Positions 10,228 to 20,656 of a DNA stretch of 64,000 nt are shown one piece after another. Where the stretch lies: the NCBI RefSeq assembly GCF_000439085.1, contig NZ_AUUA01000005.1:166424-230423 (forward strand). The letters run 5' to 3'. The notes beneath the pieces are model-generated. The model saw only the letters and a program-made list of their open reading frames with translations. It was not told where the DNA came from and did not search any database. This DNA is from Leminorella grimontii ATCC 33999 = DSM 5078 (GTDB lineage Bacteria; Pseudomonadota; Gammaproteobacteria; Enterobacterales; Enterobacteriaceae). The position numbers and the translations under genes were made by a program. The first letter of the stretch is position 1. Every line of letters starts with the position of its first letter.

Positions 10228-10256
10228 ATTCTAAAGATCGAACCGCCTTTTGTCCA
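10228..10256 (-). promoter_or_regulatory. Candidate carAB promoter P1
   Basis: Read on the minus strand: -35 TGGACA (10251-10256), 17-base spacer, -10 TAGAAT (10228-10233). The position well upstream of the ArgR-type box matches the pyrimidine-controlled P1 of the E. coli tandem carAB promoters. Confidence 0.55.
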
Positions 10257-10341
10257 CACAAACACGCATTTTATGTTGTTTTTTTGAGACCTCAACAAGA
10301 AATGACAGGATAATCTCAAAAAAAATAAAACAACATCACAA

Positions 10342-10357
10342 TAGAAAACGTTTGGCT
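10342..10357. promoter_or_regulatory. Candidate PurR operator upstream of carAB P1
   Basis: The core AAACGTTT and flanks TAGA/GGCT partly fit the 16-base PurR operator. It sits roughly 120-130 bases upstream of the predicted P1 start, about where PurR binds upstream of E. coli carAB. The flanks are imperfect. Confidence 0.4.
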
Positions 10358-10524
10358 ATGACTTATTGTGAAAAATAAAGTTAAAAAGAGGAATTAGGGC
10401 AAGATGGGGATAATTTAGTTATAAAAACGGGATAAAAAGGAAGATAAATATAAAAAACATCAGTTATATTAAAAAAATAATCCAAACACACATAAAATAA
10501 ATAAACCAAAACAATTCAATGATA

Positions 10525-10570
10525 TTTAATAAAAAATAAAAAAGGCGAGCACAATAAAATACTCACCTTT
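10525..10570 (-). terminator. dapB terminator
   Basis: Read on the minus strand: AAAGGTGAG (10562-10570) pairs with CTCGCCTTT (10541-10549), one G:T wobble, 12-base loop, followed by TTTTATTTTTTATT. It lies 22 bases after the dapB stop. Confidence 0.85.
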
Positions 10571-10591
10571 AAGTAAAAAAGACGTCAACAA

Positions 10592-11446
<855 letters not shown>

Positions 11447-11539
11447 TCAGATTAACGCCCTACCCTACGGCGTGACAAACACATTTATTTATTCTTCAGG
11501 CGGTTCGAACAGTTATTCTTATATTTGAACCGCAACGTG

Positions 11540-11568
11540 TAAAAAAACGGGCTGAAAATTCAGCCCGT
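11540..11568 (-). terminator. ispH terminator
   Basis: Perfect 10-bp stem: ACGGGCTGAA (11559-11568 on the minus strand) with TTCAGCCCGT (11547-11556), 2-base loop, followed on the minus strand by seven T. It lies about 30 bases after the ispH stop. Confidence 0.92.
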
Positions 11569-11600
11569 CAGGATATCTGTCGTTAAAGCGCTATCGCCTT

Positions 11601-12545
11601 TCAGTCAACCTGCTTCACCCGCAGCTCTTTCGGCACTTCAAAAACGATGCTTTCTTCGCGCCCTTCCATTTCGACGGCGGGCTGGCCGCCCAGCGCGCGC
11701 AGCTTGTCTATCACGGCCTGAACCAGCACGTCAGGCGCCGATGCGCCGGCCGTTACGCCTACAGAAGCAGCGCCCTTAAGCCATGCTTCCTGAATATCGC
11801 TCGCCGTGTCGATTAGGTAGGCCGGCTTTCCGACCCTTTGCGCCAGCTCAGCCAGGCGGTTGGAGTTGGAAGAGTTTTTCGAGCCGACGACCAGCACCAC
11901 GTCTGAACGCTGCGCCAGATTGCGCACCGCCTCTTGGCGGTTAGTGGTGGCATAGCAGATGTCGTCTTTGCGTGGCCCGATGATGTCCGGGAAGCGTTCG
12001 CGCAGAGCGTCAATCACATCGGAGGTGTCGTCAACGGAAAGCGTCGTCTGGGTCATAAAGCACAGGTTGTGCTCATTTTTAACGTTAAGCCGCCACACGT
12101 CCTCCGGCGACTCGACCAGGTACATACCGCCCTCTTCGTTGCTGTATTGCCCCATCGTGCCTTCTACTTCCGGGTGGCCAGCATGACCTATCAGTATTGC
12201 CTCGCGGCCTTTACGGCTGGCCCGAGCGACTTCCATATGCACTTTAGTCACCAGCGGACAGGTCGCGTCGAAAACGGTCAGATCGCGCGCTTTCGCCTCG
12301 GCGCGAACCGCCTGGGAAACGCCGTGCGCGGAGAAAATAAGGATCGCGCCGTCCGGTACTTCGCTAAGCTGCTCGATAAACACCGCGCCGCTTTCGCGCA
12401 GGCTGTCTACCACATAGCGATTGTGCACCACTTCGTGGCGCACGTAGATAGGCGCGCCGTAAATTTCCAGCGCACGCTCAACAATGCTGATTGCCCGGTC
12501 TACCCCGGCGCAAAAACCTCGGGGATTTGCCAACAAGATCTGCAT
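11601..12545 (-). CDS. ispH: 4-hydroxy-3-methylbut-2-enyl diphosphate reductase IspH
   Basis: Last enzyme of the MEP isoprenoid pathway: a [4Fe-4S] protein converting HMBPP to IPP and DMAPP. The start at 12545 ([17 protein letters not shown]) has a GGAGAA site and gives 314 residues. The three cluster cysteines are at 12, 96 and 197, exactly the E. coli positions, and the catalytic Glu126 is in HPEVEGT. In E. coli fkpB lies directly upstream; here only 77 bases separate ispH from lspA. Confidence 0.97.
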   Translation of the reverse strand: MQILLANPRGFCAGVDRAISIVERALEIYGAPIYVRHEVVHNRYVVDSLRESGAVFIEQLSEVPDGAILIFSAHGVSQAVRAEAKARDLTVFDATCPLVTKVHMEVARASRKGREAILIGHAGHPEVEGTMGQYSNEEGGMYLVESPEDVWRLNVKNEHNLCFMTQTTLSVDDTSDVIDALRERFPDIIGPRKDDICYATTNRQEAVRNLAQRSDVVLVVGSKNSSNSNRLAELAQRVGKPAYLIDTASDIQEAWLKGAASVGVTAGASAPDVLVQAVIDKLRALGGQPAVEMEGREESIVFEVPKELRVKQVD

Positions 12546-12622
12546 GCCTATTCTCCAAACGGATAACAAAAGCGAGCGCTCAAACGAGGCGCCCGCAGCA
12601 AACGCTTCGACGCGGCCGAACG

Positions 12623-13111
12623 CTATTCGGCCGTTTTCTCTTTTTTAAAGATAAAGCCTTCCAGCACCACCATCACCGCGCCGATGCAAATAGCGCAGTC
12701 GGCTACGTTAAACGTCGGATAGTGCCAGTTGCCGATAAAGAAATCGAAAAAGTCGACAACGAATCCATGATACAGGCGGTCGAACAGATTGCCCAACGCG
12801 CCGCCAATGATTAACGCAAAAGCGCAGTTGCTCCATTTGGCCGACGCCTGCGAGCGGTACATCATCACGATAAGCACAATGGTTATCGTGACGGCGACCG
12901 CCGCCAGCGCCCAGCGCTGCCCCATAAAAGAGCTAAAGGCCGCGCCGTAGTTACGAGCATAGTAAAGATTGAAAAACGGCAGCAGGTCGACGGACTCCCC
13001 AAGCCTGAAACGGCTGATAACCACAAACTTGCTGACCAGATCGACAATCACTACGATGACCGCCAGCCAAAGCCAGCGGACTCCCGTCGATAAAAGCGGT
13101 GTCTTATTCAT
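12623..13111 (-). CDS. lspA: Lipoprotein signal peptidase LspA
   Basis: Inner-membrane aspartic peptidase that removes signal peptides from diacylated prolipoproteins. It has 162 residues with four membrane segments. The conserved [17 protein letters not shown] and FNVAD motifs are present; the probable catalytic aspartates are Asp120 (HGFVVD) and Asp138 (NVAD). The ATG overlaps the ileS stop (TGATG), so translation is coupled to ileS. Confidence 0.96.
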   Translation of the reverse strand: MNKTPLLSTGVRWLWLAVIVVIVDLVSKFVVISRFRLGESVDLLPFFNLYYARNYGAAFSSFMGQRWALAAVAVTITIVLIVMMYRSQASAKWSNCAFALIIGGALGNLFDRLYHGFVVDFFDFFIGNWHYPTFNVADCAICIGAVMVVLEGFIFKKEKTAE

Positions 13112-15927
13112 CAGGCAAACTTACGCTCTTCGCCCTGACCCACAACGTTGGTCACGCAGCGGCCGCAAAGTTCAGGCTGCTGTGCATTCTGACCGACGTC
13201 CTGAGTATAGTGCCAGCAGCGCGGGCACTTACAGCCGGGCGCCTTGGCCAACCCAATCTTAAGCCCCTTGATAACCTCGCTTTGCTGAGCGTCGGCAGAA
13301 GCATCCGCCAGCGGCGCGGTCTTAGCGCCGGAGGTCAGCAGCACAAAGCGCAGCTCGTCCTGCAGAGCGTTCAGCTGCCTCTCAAGCTCCGGTTCGACAA
13401 ACAGCGTAACCGTCGCTTCCAAAGACCCGCCGATAAGCTTATCGCCGCGCGCCTGCTCCAGCACCTTGTTCACCTCACCGCGCACTTTTAACAGCGCATC
13501 CCAGTATTCGTCGTTCATCGACTCGCCGTCGGCCAGCCCGAACAGGCCCTGATACCATTCGCCGGTGAAGACGAAGGTATCGCGCTCGCCCGGCAGGTAC
13601 TGCCAGATTTCATCGGCGGTGAAGGACATCACCGGCGCCATCCAGCGCACCAGCGCTTCGGCGATATGATAAAGCGCCGTTTGGCAGCTGCGACGCGCCA
13701 GGCTGTCGCCCTTGGCGGTATACTGTCTGTCTTTAATGATGTCGAGATAGAACGAACCCATTTCTACCGAGCAGAACTGCATCAGGCGCTGGATAACCAC
13801 GTGAAAATCGTAGTTGTCGTAGCTATAGGCAATCTCTTGCTGCGCCTGCAGCGCCTTACCAACCGCCCAACGGTCCAGCACCACCATCTCTTCCGGCTTC
13901 ACCATGTCGCGAGCCGGATCGAACCCGTTGAGGTTCGCCAGCAGGAAGCGAGCGGTGTTGCGGATGCGGCGGTAGGCGTCGGCGGAACGCTTGAGGATTT
14001 CGTCAGACACGGCGATTTCGCCGGTGTAGTCCGTCGACGCAACCCACAGGCGAAGGATGTCGCCGCCGAGCTTGTTCATCACGTCCTGCGGGCTGACGGT
14101 GTTGCCGATAGACTTGGACATCTTGCGCCCTTGGCCGTCGACGGTAAAGCCGTGGGTCAGCACTTCGCGATAGGGCGCTTTGCCCTTCATGGCGGTAGAG
14201 ATCATCAGCGAAGACATAAACCAGCCGCGGTGCTGATCCGAACCTTCCAAATACATGTCGGCGCTGTGGCCGTGGAATTCAGGGCGTACGTCAACCACCG
14301 AGGAGTGCGTTGAACCGGAGTCGAACCAGACGTCCAGCGTGTCCGGCACTTTGACGTAGTCGGCGGCTTCATCGCCAAGCAGATCTTTAGGGTCGAGATC
14401 CCACCACGCCTGAATGCCGTGCTCTTCAACGCGCTCCGCTACCTGCTCCATCAGTTCCAGCGCGCGAGGATGCAGCTCATCGGTATCTTTATGGACGAAC
14501 AGCGACATCGGCATGCCCCAGGTGCGCTGGCGGGAAATACACCAGTCTGGGCGGTTTTCCACCATGCTCTCGATGCGCGCCTGACCCCAGTCCGGGATCC
14601 AGCGTACTTTCTTGATCTCCGCCAGGGACTGCTTGCGCAGGCCGTTTTGATCCATGCTGACGAACCACTGCGGCGTCGCGCGGAAGATGATCGGCGACTT
14701 GTGGCGCCAGCAGCAGGGGTAGCTGTGCTGCAGTTTTTCAACGTGCAGCAGCGCGCCGCGGGTCTTGAGCAGCTCGACGATAACGTCGTTGGCCTTAAAG
14801 ACGTTCAGCCCGTCCAGACCCTCGCCGGTGCCGGGCTGGTAGCAGCCGTCCGGCCCGACCGGGTTAGCGACTTCGAGCCCGTACTTCAGGCCGATGGTAT
14901 AGTCGTCCGGGCCGTGGCCAGGCGCGGTGTGAACGGCGCCGGTACCGGCGTCCAGCGTAACGTGTTCGCCAAGCACGATCGGTACGTCGAAATCGAGGAA
15001 CGGGTGCTTAAAGCGCATTAGTTCAAGATCCGCGCCCTTGGCGTCGCTTAAAACGATCCAACTGGTAATGCCGGCGCGCGCCATGACGCTCTCTACCAGT
15101 TCGGCGGCAAGGATAAGGTACTCGTCGCCGACCTGCACCAGCTGGTAGTCAAACGTTGGATGTAAAGAGATTGCGCGGTTAGCCGGCAGCGTCCACGGGG
15201 TTGTCGTCCAGATAACGGCATAAATAGGCCCCTTGACGTTATGAACGTCAAAGGCTTTGGCTACGGCGACCGGGTCTACGGCGGCAAAGCGCACGTCGAT
15301 AGACGGAGAGGTTTTGTCGTAGTATTCAACCTCGGCTTCCGCCAGAGAAGAACGGCAGTCGATGCACCAGTGAACCGGCTTGGCGCCCTTGTGCAGATGG
15401 CCGTTAGAAATAATCTTACCCAGCGCGCGGATGATGTTGGCCTCGGTCTTGTAGGCCATCGTCAGATAGGGGTTATCCCAGTCGCCCAGCACGCCCAGGC
15501 GAATAAAGTCTTTCTTTTGCCCTTCTACCTGGCCGGCGGCATAGCTGCGGCAGGCTTTACGAAACTCGGCAGCGCTGATCTTCTCGCCGGGTTTGCCCAC
15601 CAGCTGCTCGACCTTAAGCTCAATCGGCAGGCCGTGGCAGTCCCAGCCGGGGACGTAAGGCGCGTCGAAACCGGCGAGGCCCTTTGACTTAACGATAATG
15701 TCTTTAAGAATCTTGTTGACCGCGTGACCAATGTGAAGATCGCCGTTCGCGTAGGGAGGGCCATCGTGAAGAATAAACGTTTTTTTACCCTTCTTGGCCT
15801 GGCGAATCGCACCGTAAAGGTCCGCTTCATACCAACGCTTCAGCATATCCGGTTCGCGCTTGGCGAGATCGCCGCGCATCGGAAAACCGGTTTCCGGCAG
15901 GTTCAACGTGTTCTTATAGTCAGTCAT
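13111..15927 (-). CDS. ileS: Isoleucyl-tRNA synthetase IleS
   Basis: Class I aminoacyl-tRNA synthetase that charges and edits tRNA-Ile; target of mupirocin. From the ATG at 15927 ([19 protein letters not shown]) it has 938 residues, as in E. coli; the frame continues 30 codons upstream into the ribF end but without similarity. The HIGH-type motif ([10 protein letters not shown]), KMSKS ([10 protein letters not shown]), the editing-domain [12 protein letters not shown] and the C-terminal zinc ligands CPRCWHY/CGRCV are visible. It lies in the ribF-ileS-lspA operon. Confidence 0.98.
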   Translation of the reverse strand: MTDYKNTLNLPETGFPMRGDLAKREPDMLKRWYEADLYGAIRQAKKGKKTFILHDGPPYANGDLHIGHAVNKILKDIIVKSKGLAGFDAPYVPGWDCHGLPIELKVEQLVGKPGEKISAAEFRKACRSYAAGQVEGQKKDFIRLGVLGDWDNPYLTMAYKTEANIIRALGKIISNGHLHKGAKPVHWCIDCRSSLAEAEVEYYDKTSPSIDVRFAAVDPVAVAKAFDVHNVKGPIYAVIWTTTPWTLPANRAISLHPTFDYQLVQVGDEYLILAAELVESVMARAGITSWIVLSDAKGADLELMRFKHPFLDFDVPIVLGEHVTLDAGTGAVHTAPGHGPDDYTIGLKYGLEVANPVGPDGCYQPGTGEGLDGLNVFKANDVIVELLKTRGALLHVEKLQHSYPCCWRHKSPIIFRATPQWFVSMDQNGLRKQSLAEIKKVRWIPDWGQARIESMVENRPDWCISRQRTWGMPMSLFVHKDTDELHPRALELMEQVAERVEEHGIQAWWDLDPKDLLGDEAADYVKVPDTLDVWFDSGSTHSSVVDVRPEFHGHSADMYLEGSDQHRGWFMSSLMISTAMKGKAPYREVLTHGFTVDGQGRKMSKSIGNTVSPQDVMNKLGGDILRLWVASTDYTGEIAVSDEILKRSADAYRRIRNTARFLLANLNGFDPARDMVKPEEMVVLDRWAVGKALQAQQEIAYSYDNYDFHVVIQRLMQFCSVEMGSFYLDIIKDRQYTAKGDSLARRSCQTALYHIAEALVRWMAPVMSFTADEIWQYLPGERDTFVFTGEWYQGLFGLADGESMNDEYWDALLKVRGEVNKVLEQARGDKLIGGSLEATVTLFVEPELERQLNALQDELRFVLLTSGAKTAPLADASADAQQSEVIKGLKIGLAKAPGCKCPRCWHYTQDVGQNAQQPELCGRCVTNVVGQGEERKFA

Positions 15928-15961
15928 TCGATTCTCTGTTCCATTAATCTCGACAAATGTA

Positions 15962-16900
15962 TTAAGTCCGCACCGTCTGCCCAAAAAACCGACGGGCGGT
16001 GGCGACATCGTTTTCAATCTGTTGCTTCAACGCCTCCAGCGAGGCGAACCGCTGCTCGTTGCGCAGCTTTTCTCGTATTACGACATTAATATGGCGGCCG
16101 TAGAGGTCCATATTGACGTCCAGCAGGTGAACTTCAAGCTGCTGGCGGACGCCGGACACCGTCGGACGCGTGCCTATGTTGGCCACGCCGGGCAGCGGAC
16201 GCTCCGAAAGGCCCATTACCTCAACGGCGTAAACGCCTTTTATGGGCGCGACCAGCCGCTTCATCGGCAGGTTGGCGGTGGGAAAACCTATCGTACGCCC
16301 CAGCTCGTCGCCGTGCACTACGCGGCCGCACATGCCGTAAGGCCTCCCCAGCAGGGATTCGGCCAAAGCCAAATCGTCATCCTGTAGCGCCTGACGAATC
16401 ATCGTACTGCTGATGCGCTTGCCCGCTTCGCAAAAGCTTTGCGTATTGGCGACAGAAAAACCGCTTCGCTCCCCGGCCTTTTGCAGCAGGGCAAAATCCC
16501 CCTGACGACAAGCGCCGAAGCGAAAATCATCACCCACGGTCAAAAACTTAACACCTAGCCTTTCAACCAGCAACCGGGAAATAAAGTCCTCGGCGCTGAC
16601 GGCGGCGAACGCGTCGTCAAACTTCACGCACAGCAGGTAGTCAATGCCCGCCTCCGCCAGATGAAGGCACTTGTCGCGCAGCCGGGTCAATCTTGCCGGC
16701 GCCTTCTCTGGCGCAAACAGTTCCAGAGGCTGCGGCTCAAAGATCATAACCATCGTGGGAAGCCCTAGGCGCTCCCCTTCCCGTTTCAACTGACGCAACA
16801 GCGCCTGATGGCCCAGATGGATGCCGTCAAAGTTTCCTATCGTCAGAACGCAGCCATGGTGGCGAGGTCGGACGTTGTGTATGCCGCGAATCAGCTCCAT
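15962..16900 (-). CDS. ribF: Bifunctional riboflavin kinase/FAD synthetase RibF
   Basis: Makes FMN from riboflavin and FAD from FMN. The N-terminal nucleotidyltransferase domain shows [14 protein letters not shown] (20-33), the HIGH-like site, and the C-terminal kinase domain shows [11 protein letters not shown] and GVYAVEV. Its 312 residues match E. coli (313). It starts the ribF-ileS-lspA-ispH group and is divergent from rpsT. Confidence 0.97.
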   Translation of the reverse strand: MELIRGIHNVRPRHHGCVLTIGNFDGIHLGHQALLRQLKREGERLGLPTMVMIFEPQPLELFAPEKAPARLTRLRDKCLHLAEAGIDYLLCVKFDDAFAAVSAEDFISRLLVERLGVKFLTVGDDFRFGACRQGDFALLQKAGERSGFSVANTQSFCEAGKRISSTMIRQALQDDDLALAESLLGRPYGMCGRVVHGDELGRTIGFPTANLPMKRLVAPIKGVYAVEVMGLSERPLPGVANIGTRPTVSGVRQQLEVHLLDVNMDLYGRHINVVIREKLRNEQRFASLEALKQQIENDVATARRFFGQTVRT

Positions 16901-17272
16901 AAATCAGCTCAGGGATTCTGTACAAATCGAAGGCGCCGATTATAGCAACTGCCGCGGCGAAGGTTAACCGGCGATTGCGCGATCGGCTAAAATCTTCTTG
17001 TTGCCTGCGGCGACGAAAGCCATTGATAAATCCCATCCAGCGCTCAGTTATTCAGCACCTATGCAAAGAAAACGCGTTAATGACTGTATTCCGGCGCGCA
17101 AAGCTGTTAGAATTCTGCGCCATCGATAATCGCGGTGTCGCTCTTTCTTTATTCCTACAAGAATAAAAAAATGGCGGCGCTAATTTGCACAAATCCGTTG
17201 ACAAAAGAAGGTCGAAAGGGCATATTCCTTCGCCTTTAGAATGTCCTCAAGAAACTATTTGGGAGTTGGACC
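16901..17272. other. ribF-rpsT divergent intergenic region
   Basis: 372 bases with no credible gene. The last 75 bases carry the rpsT promoter and ribosome site. The first 290 should hold the ribF promoter, which I cannot place with confidence. Confidence 0.7.
17198..17226 (+). promoter_or_regulatory. rpsT promoter
   Basis: Perfect -35 TTGACA (17198-17203), 17-base spacer and -10 CATATT (17221-17226), about 45 bases upstream of the rpsT start codon. Typical of a strong ribosomal-protein promoter. Confidence 0.75.
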
Positions 17273-17536
17273 TTGGCTAATATCAAATCAGCTAAGAAAC
17301 GCGCCATCCAGTCTGAGAAGCGCCGCAAGCATAACGCAAGCCGCCGCTCTATGATGCGTACCTTCATCAAGAAAGTGCGTATGGCGATCGAATCAGGTGA
17401 CAAAGCCGCCGCAGTAGCAGCTTTCAGTGAAATGCAACCGATTGTTGACCGTCAGGCAGCAAAAGGTCTGATTCACAAAAACAAAGCAGCGCGTCATAAG
17501 TCACACCTGACTGCACAAATCAGCGCAATGCAGTAA
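17273..17536 (+). CDS. rpsT: 30S ribosomal protein S20
   Basis: Primary 16S rRNA-binding protein of the small subunit; 87 residues, highly basic ([20 protein letters not shown]...). The start codon is TTG at 17273, preceded by GGGAG; E. coli rpsT also starts with TTG, a feature of its autogenous translational control. It is transcribed alone, with its own promoter and terminator. Confidence 0.98.
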   Translation: MANIKSAKKRAIQSEKRRKHNASRRSMMRTFIKKVRMAIESGDKAAAVAAFSEMQPIVDRQAAKGLIHKNKAARHKSHLTAQISAMQ

Positions 17537-17552
17537 TGCTCCGCGCTTTTTG

Positions 17553-17578
17553 AAAAAACCGGCTATGCCGGTTTTTTT
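17553..17578 (+). terminator. rpsT terminator
   Basis: AAACCGGC-TAT-GCCGGTTT hairpin followed by a run of T, 20 bases after the rpsT stop. Confidence 0.92.
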
Positions 17579-17606
17579 ATGCCTGAAAAACGGTCAACGG
17601 TTCAGC

Positions 17607-17933
17607 TCAAATTTTGGGCGGATATTCCCAGCGCTCGCTAAATGAAACGCTGGCGCCGTCGCTGAGCGTAACGTTAACCTGCACGCTGTCCCCTCGGCTG
17701 GCGCTAAACGTCATTTTCCCCATTTCCCGCTCTTGCCCAGCAGCCAGCGAAACGTTCTGCCGCTGAACGCTTAAACTTTCCCCCTGAGCGCCCCGACGCT
17801 TTACTTCGACGACCAGCCGACATTCGCAGGCATTATCAAGCTTGGCCATGGGAACAACCGTAAAGTTCGCGCCGTCCTGCTGGACGTTAAACCAAAGCGG
17901 CTGGCTTAGCGCTGCAACTAGCAGTAAAGACAT
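17607..17933 (-). CDS. csgC: Curli assembly protein CsgC
   Basis: Small periplasmic protein that in E. coli keeps CsgA from polymerising before secretion. The ATG at 17933 is chosen because GAGGAG lies 7 bases upstream; the product has 108 residues (E. coli 110) with a short signal peptide (MSLLLVAALSQ). The CxC motif (NACECRLVV) corresponds to SCLCR of E. coli, and LSDGASVSFSERW to the C-terminal strand. It is the third gene of csgBAC, after a hairpin behind csgA that probably lowers its expression. Confidence 0.9.
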   Translation of the reverse strand: MSLLLVAALSQPLWFNVQQDGANFTVVPMAKLDNACECRLVVEVKRRGAQGESLSVQRQNVSLAAGQEREMGKMTFSASRGDSVQVNVTLSDGASVSFSERWEYPPKI

Positions 17934-17962
17934 TCTGACGCTCCTCTTAAGCAACGCACATA

Positions 17963-17990
17963 ACAAAACAGGGCTTACGCCCTGTTTTTA
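17963..17990 (-). terminator. Hairpin between csgA and csgC
   Basis: Perfect 10-bp stem, AAAACAGGGC (17965-17974) with GCCCTGTTTT (17979-17988), loop of four. On the minus strand the 3' arm ends in TTTT then GTTATG. It lies behind csgA and in front of csgC, so it probably acts as a partial terminator or stabilises the csgBA message. Confidence 0.75.
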
Positions 17991-18004
17991 TACGCAATAT
18001 GAAA

Positions 18005-18463
18005 CTAGTGCTGGTTGGTATAAGCCACGTTGGCAGTACCAAATTGCTGTACGGTAATCAGGCCGCCGTCATAGGTTTGAGACGCGAAAGAGCGGTTGCC
18101 GTTTCCGTTTTGAGAAACGAACACCTGCGCTTTATTGGCGCTTTGGGCTACGCTGCTGCCGTTGTCATTACCAAACTGATCGACAACGATACGGCTATTG
18201 TCACCGAGCTGGTTAGTATAAGAGTAGTTGCGGTCTCCGCGCTGCTCTACGTCCGTTAGCGACTTATAGGCGCTGGACTGATTGGCGTCCGCCACGTTGC
18301 TATAGCCGCTTTGATAAATCCGAATTTCCGCCGATGCGTCCGTATATTGAGGAACGGCAGGCGGTGTTACGCTCGGCCCGGTGGTATGACGATCGCCGCT
18401 GTCGGCCATCGCGCTACTGGAAACAACTAATGCTGATACCGCCAGAATTTTCCACAGTTTCAT
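18005..18463 (-). CDS. csgA: Curlin major subunit CsgA
   Basis: Amyloid subunit of extracellular curli fibres. It has 152 residues: signal peptide 1-20 (cut after SSAMA), a Pro/Thr-containing linker (21-42), then five repeats in which paired glutamines 11 apart recur every 22-23 residues: Q51/Q62, Q74/Q85, Q96/Q107, Q118/Q129, Q140/Q151. This is the CsgA beta-helix pattern. The linker lacks the Gly-rich stretch of E. coli CsgA and the repeats carry fewer glycines. It lies 52 bases downstream of csgB. Confidence 0.93.
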   Translation of the reverse strand: MKLWKILAVSALVVSSSAMADSGDRHTTGPSVTPPAVPQYTDASAEIRIYQSGYSNVADANQSSAYKSLTDVEQRGDRNYSYTNQLGDNSRIVVDQFGNDNGSSVAQSANKAQVFVSQNGNGNRSFASQTYDGGLITVQQFGTANVAYTNQH

Positions 18464-18515
18464 AATGCTACCCCATCGTATGTAGATACCTTTACGTTGT
18501 CAGGAATATGAATTC

Positions 18516-19004
18516 TTAGTGCTGAGTAATGCGAATCGCCATTCCCGATGAATTTTGCACAATACCGGCGGACCGGTTTATGCCGTTTTGATAAATCTGC
18601 GCAACGTTGCCCTTGCCCTTTTGTACAACGTAGGCCGAGTTATCAAATTCTGTCTGTTCTACGGAGGCCACGTTTGCAACGCCCGCCTGCAGAACAACTG
18701 CCGTATTGCGTCCGTCAGACTGGCTGACCTCTGCGACGTTGGCCGCCCCCCTTTGGGCCACAATAGCCAAATTGCTTCCCTGTATTTGGTGAATGCGGGC
18801 CTGATTGCCCTGTCCCTGCTGTAAGACGACGGCCGCATTGTTGTAGCCGTCCTGAAAAACGTTGGCCCGATTTCCGCCACGAGAATAAAGGTCCCGCTGA
18901 GCAAACTCGGACCCGGCGCCAAATTCTGCGCCCGACATGTCGTACTGCGCTGCAACAGCGCAGGGAATAAGGCCCATCGCCAATAGAAATCTTAACTTTG
19001 TCAT
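18516..19004 (-). CDS. csgB: Curlin minor subunit/nucleator CsgB
   Basis: Cell-surface nucleator that templates CsgA polymerisation. The start at 19004 is chosen for the GGAGGG site 7 bases upstream; 162 residues with a signal peptide ending near CAVAA (residue 19). Glutamine pairs recur with an exact 22-residue period: 51/62, 73/84, 95/106, 117/128, 139/150, then 161. The C-terminal GMAIRITQ closely matches MAIRVTQ of E. coli, the segment that anchors CsgB and gives nucleator identity. First gene of csgBAC, divergent from csgDEFG. Confidence 0.93.
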   Translation of the reverse strand: MTKLRFLLAMGLIPCAVAAQYDMSGAEFGAGSEFAQRDLYSRGGNRANVFQDGYNNAAVVLQQGQGNQARIHQIQGSNLAIVAQRGAANVAEVSQSDGRNTAVVLQAGVANVASVEQTEFDNSAYVVQKGKGNVAQIYQNGINRSAGIVQNSSGMAIRITQH

Positions 19005-19604
19005 CCCGCTTCCCTCCCCATTTTGCAGCAAAATTCAACGCCGTTATAACAACGCTTTGGATAATGCCGCCAGTTATTCTGAGTATGTCGACCTCGGCGA
19101 ATAATTAACTCACCTTCATTTCGTATTTTGATTTTTAGAACTAATAAAAATGCATGAAGCCAACATATAAAACTTTAGGCTGTTGATGAGGTTATCTTCA
19201 GTTAATAAAAAACAAAAAATAGAAATCCCCGCGAATTAATTCACTAAAAAGAGCGACAGCGTCTTGACCCAAAAGTATTTATGTCCATATAAAACGATTA
19301 ACCTGTCATTTTTGCGGGGTGAAAAATTCACTTTCATTTCATAGGTGTATTTGTATCATAATGAAATAAATGATATTAATAAGCGAAATAGCACAGTAGA
19401 ACATAGATGAAACGACACATTTTGCAACACAAATAACACTTGCTTTAGGTTACTCAAATACTAGATTGAATATGTGCCAGCCCAAATGGGAACTGTCTAA
19501 ATTAATAAAAAACTAACGTTCGGTTATTTAACCAAATCAAAGAAGCTCTATTTATTACGGTATTATTACCGTGATGCATATTTTTATTATCAGGTGAGGA
19601 CATC
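19005..19604. other. csgBAC-csgDEFG divergent regulatory region
   Basis: 600 bases, AT-rich, with no gene. In related bacteria this region integrates OmpR, IHF, H-NS, RpoS and CsgD input. A CsgD-type site is visible near csgB; a ribosome site (AGGTGAGG) lies just before csgD. I cannot place other operators reliably. Confidence 0.8.
19106..19116 (-). promoter_or_regulatory. Candidate CsgD-binding site of csgBAC
   Basis: On the minus strand AAGGTGAGTTA matches 9 of 11 positions of the site CGGGTGAGTTA that I recall from the E. coli csgB promoter. It lies about 100 bases upstream of the csgB start, a plausible activator position. Confidence 0.5.
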
Positions 19605-20255
19605 ATGAATAATGAAGTCAATAATTTACTGTTGCTGGTTACCCAGCCATCGCTGCTCGCTACGGCGTTATTACACCAGCTGGAAACCTCATTTTCCGTT
19701 CACGTAAGGCTACAAAATAGTGACAAGCCGTTTGATGAATTTCCCCCACAGGCGGGAACGAGGTTTATCCTGTTCGACCTGCTTGGGCTGGACAAAAAGC
19801 GCACGCTTTATTGGCAGGAGGCGTTTAATCGACAACGCGCCAATATAAAAATCCTGCTGCTCAATACGCCGGAAAACTACCGTATTGAAGAAATAGAGCG
19901 CTGGCCCCACGTGTATGCCGTTTTTTACCTTTCGACCGACAGAAGCAAGCTGCTTGAAGGCATCAATAGCGTAATGGAAGGGGAATATTATTTTTCGCAA
20001 CAGTTGACCAGCAGCCTGATTGAGCGTTCCAGACGCTATCACTTTAACCACGGCGACATCACCAGCGGCCTCACACAGCGAGAAAAAGAGATCCTCACCA
20101 AGCTCAGCATGGGGGCGTCCAACGTTGAGATAGCCAATCTGCTGTTTATTAGCGAAAACACGGTTAAAACGCACCTCTACAACCTGTTTCGCAAGATTTC
20201 CGTCAAAAACAGAACTCAGGCCGCCTCCTGGGCCAATGAACATCTGAGACGATAA
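19605..20255 (+). CDS. csgD: Biofilm master regulator CsgD (LuxR/FixJ family)
   Basis: Transcription factor that activates csgBAC and other biofilm genes. It has 216 residues, as in E. coli. The N-terminal receiver-like domain lacks the usual phosphoacceptor signature, as is typical for CsgD; the C-terminal LuxR helix-turn-helix shows [22 protein letters not shown], then [19 protein letters not shown]. First gene of csgDEFG, with 2 bases to csgE. Confidence 0.95.
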   Translation: MNNEVNNLLLLVTQPSLLATALLHQLETSFSVHVRLQNSDKPFDEFPPQAGTRFILFDLLGLDKKRTLYWQEAFNRQRANIKILLLNTPENYRIEEIERWPHVYAVFYLSTDRSKLLEGINSVMEGEYYFSQQLTSSLIERSRRYHFNHGDITSGLTQREKEILTKLSMGASNVEIANLLFISENTVKTHLYNLFRKISVKNRTQAASWANEHLRR

Positions 20256-20257
20256 CC

Positions 20258-20647
20258 ATGAAGCGACGAACTCTCTTCGCTGCTCTGGGCGCGGCGTGGA
20301 TACTCTCGCCCAGCGTAAAAGGCGTTGAGGTCGAGATCCCCGGTCTGCTCACCGATCATACCGTGTCGTCGATCGGACACGGCTTCTATCGATCGTTCAG
20401 CGATAAATGGGATGTGAACTTTAAAGGCAACATCACCATCACCGAAAGGCCCAGCGCCCGTTGGGGAAGCTGGATAATGATAAAAATCGATCAGGACCTG
20501 TTGTACCAAACCTTCCTGTTTCCAACCCGCAGAGATTTTGAAAAAAACGTTCAGCTCGCCGTCAACGGCGTAGCGGAAAAGCTGCAAAGAAGACAGATAG
20601 ACAAAGCGTTACTTAACACCGGCGATTTAACCAGCGATGAATTTTGA
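20258..20647 (+). CDS. csgE: Curli secretion specificity factor CsgE
   Basis: Periplasmic protein that caps the CsgG channel and directs curlin subunits to it. It has 129 residues, a signal peptide ending around residue 22 (SVKG), then mature [23 protein letters not shown]. The motif [12 protein letters not shown] and the C-terminal [10 protein letters not shown] closely match E. coli CsgE. It starts 2 bases after the csgD stop. Confidence 0.95.
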   Translation: MKRRTLFAALGAAWILSPSVKGVEVEIPGLLTDHTVSSIGHGFYRSFSDKWDVNFKGNITITERPSARWGSWIMIKIDQDLLYQTFLFPTRRDFEKNVQLAVNGVAEKLQRRQIDKALLNTGDLTSDEF

Positions 20648-20656
20648 GGGGGTACT

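Larger units (their letters stand above)
10112..10591. other. carA-dapB intergenic region (480 bases)
   Basis: AT-rich stretch with no credible gene. It holds the carAB control signals listed separately and the dapB terminator. Between about 10360 and 10524 I see only low-complexity A/T sequence. The rihC gene found next to dapB in E. coli is absent. Confidence 0.8.

Noticed and set aside
10185..10235. Possible attenuator hairpin (GCGCCC...GGGGC then seven T) in the carA leader
   Set aside because: The 5' arm overlaps the predicted P1 start and would not be in the transcript, and the stem is short and bulged.
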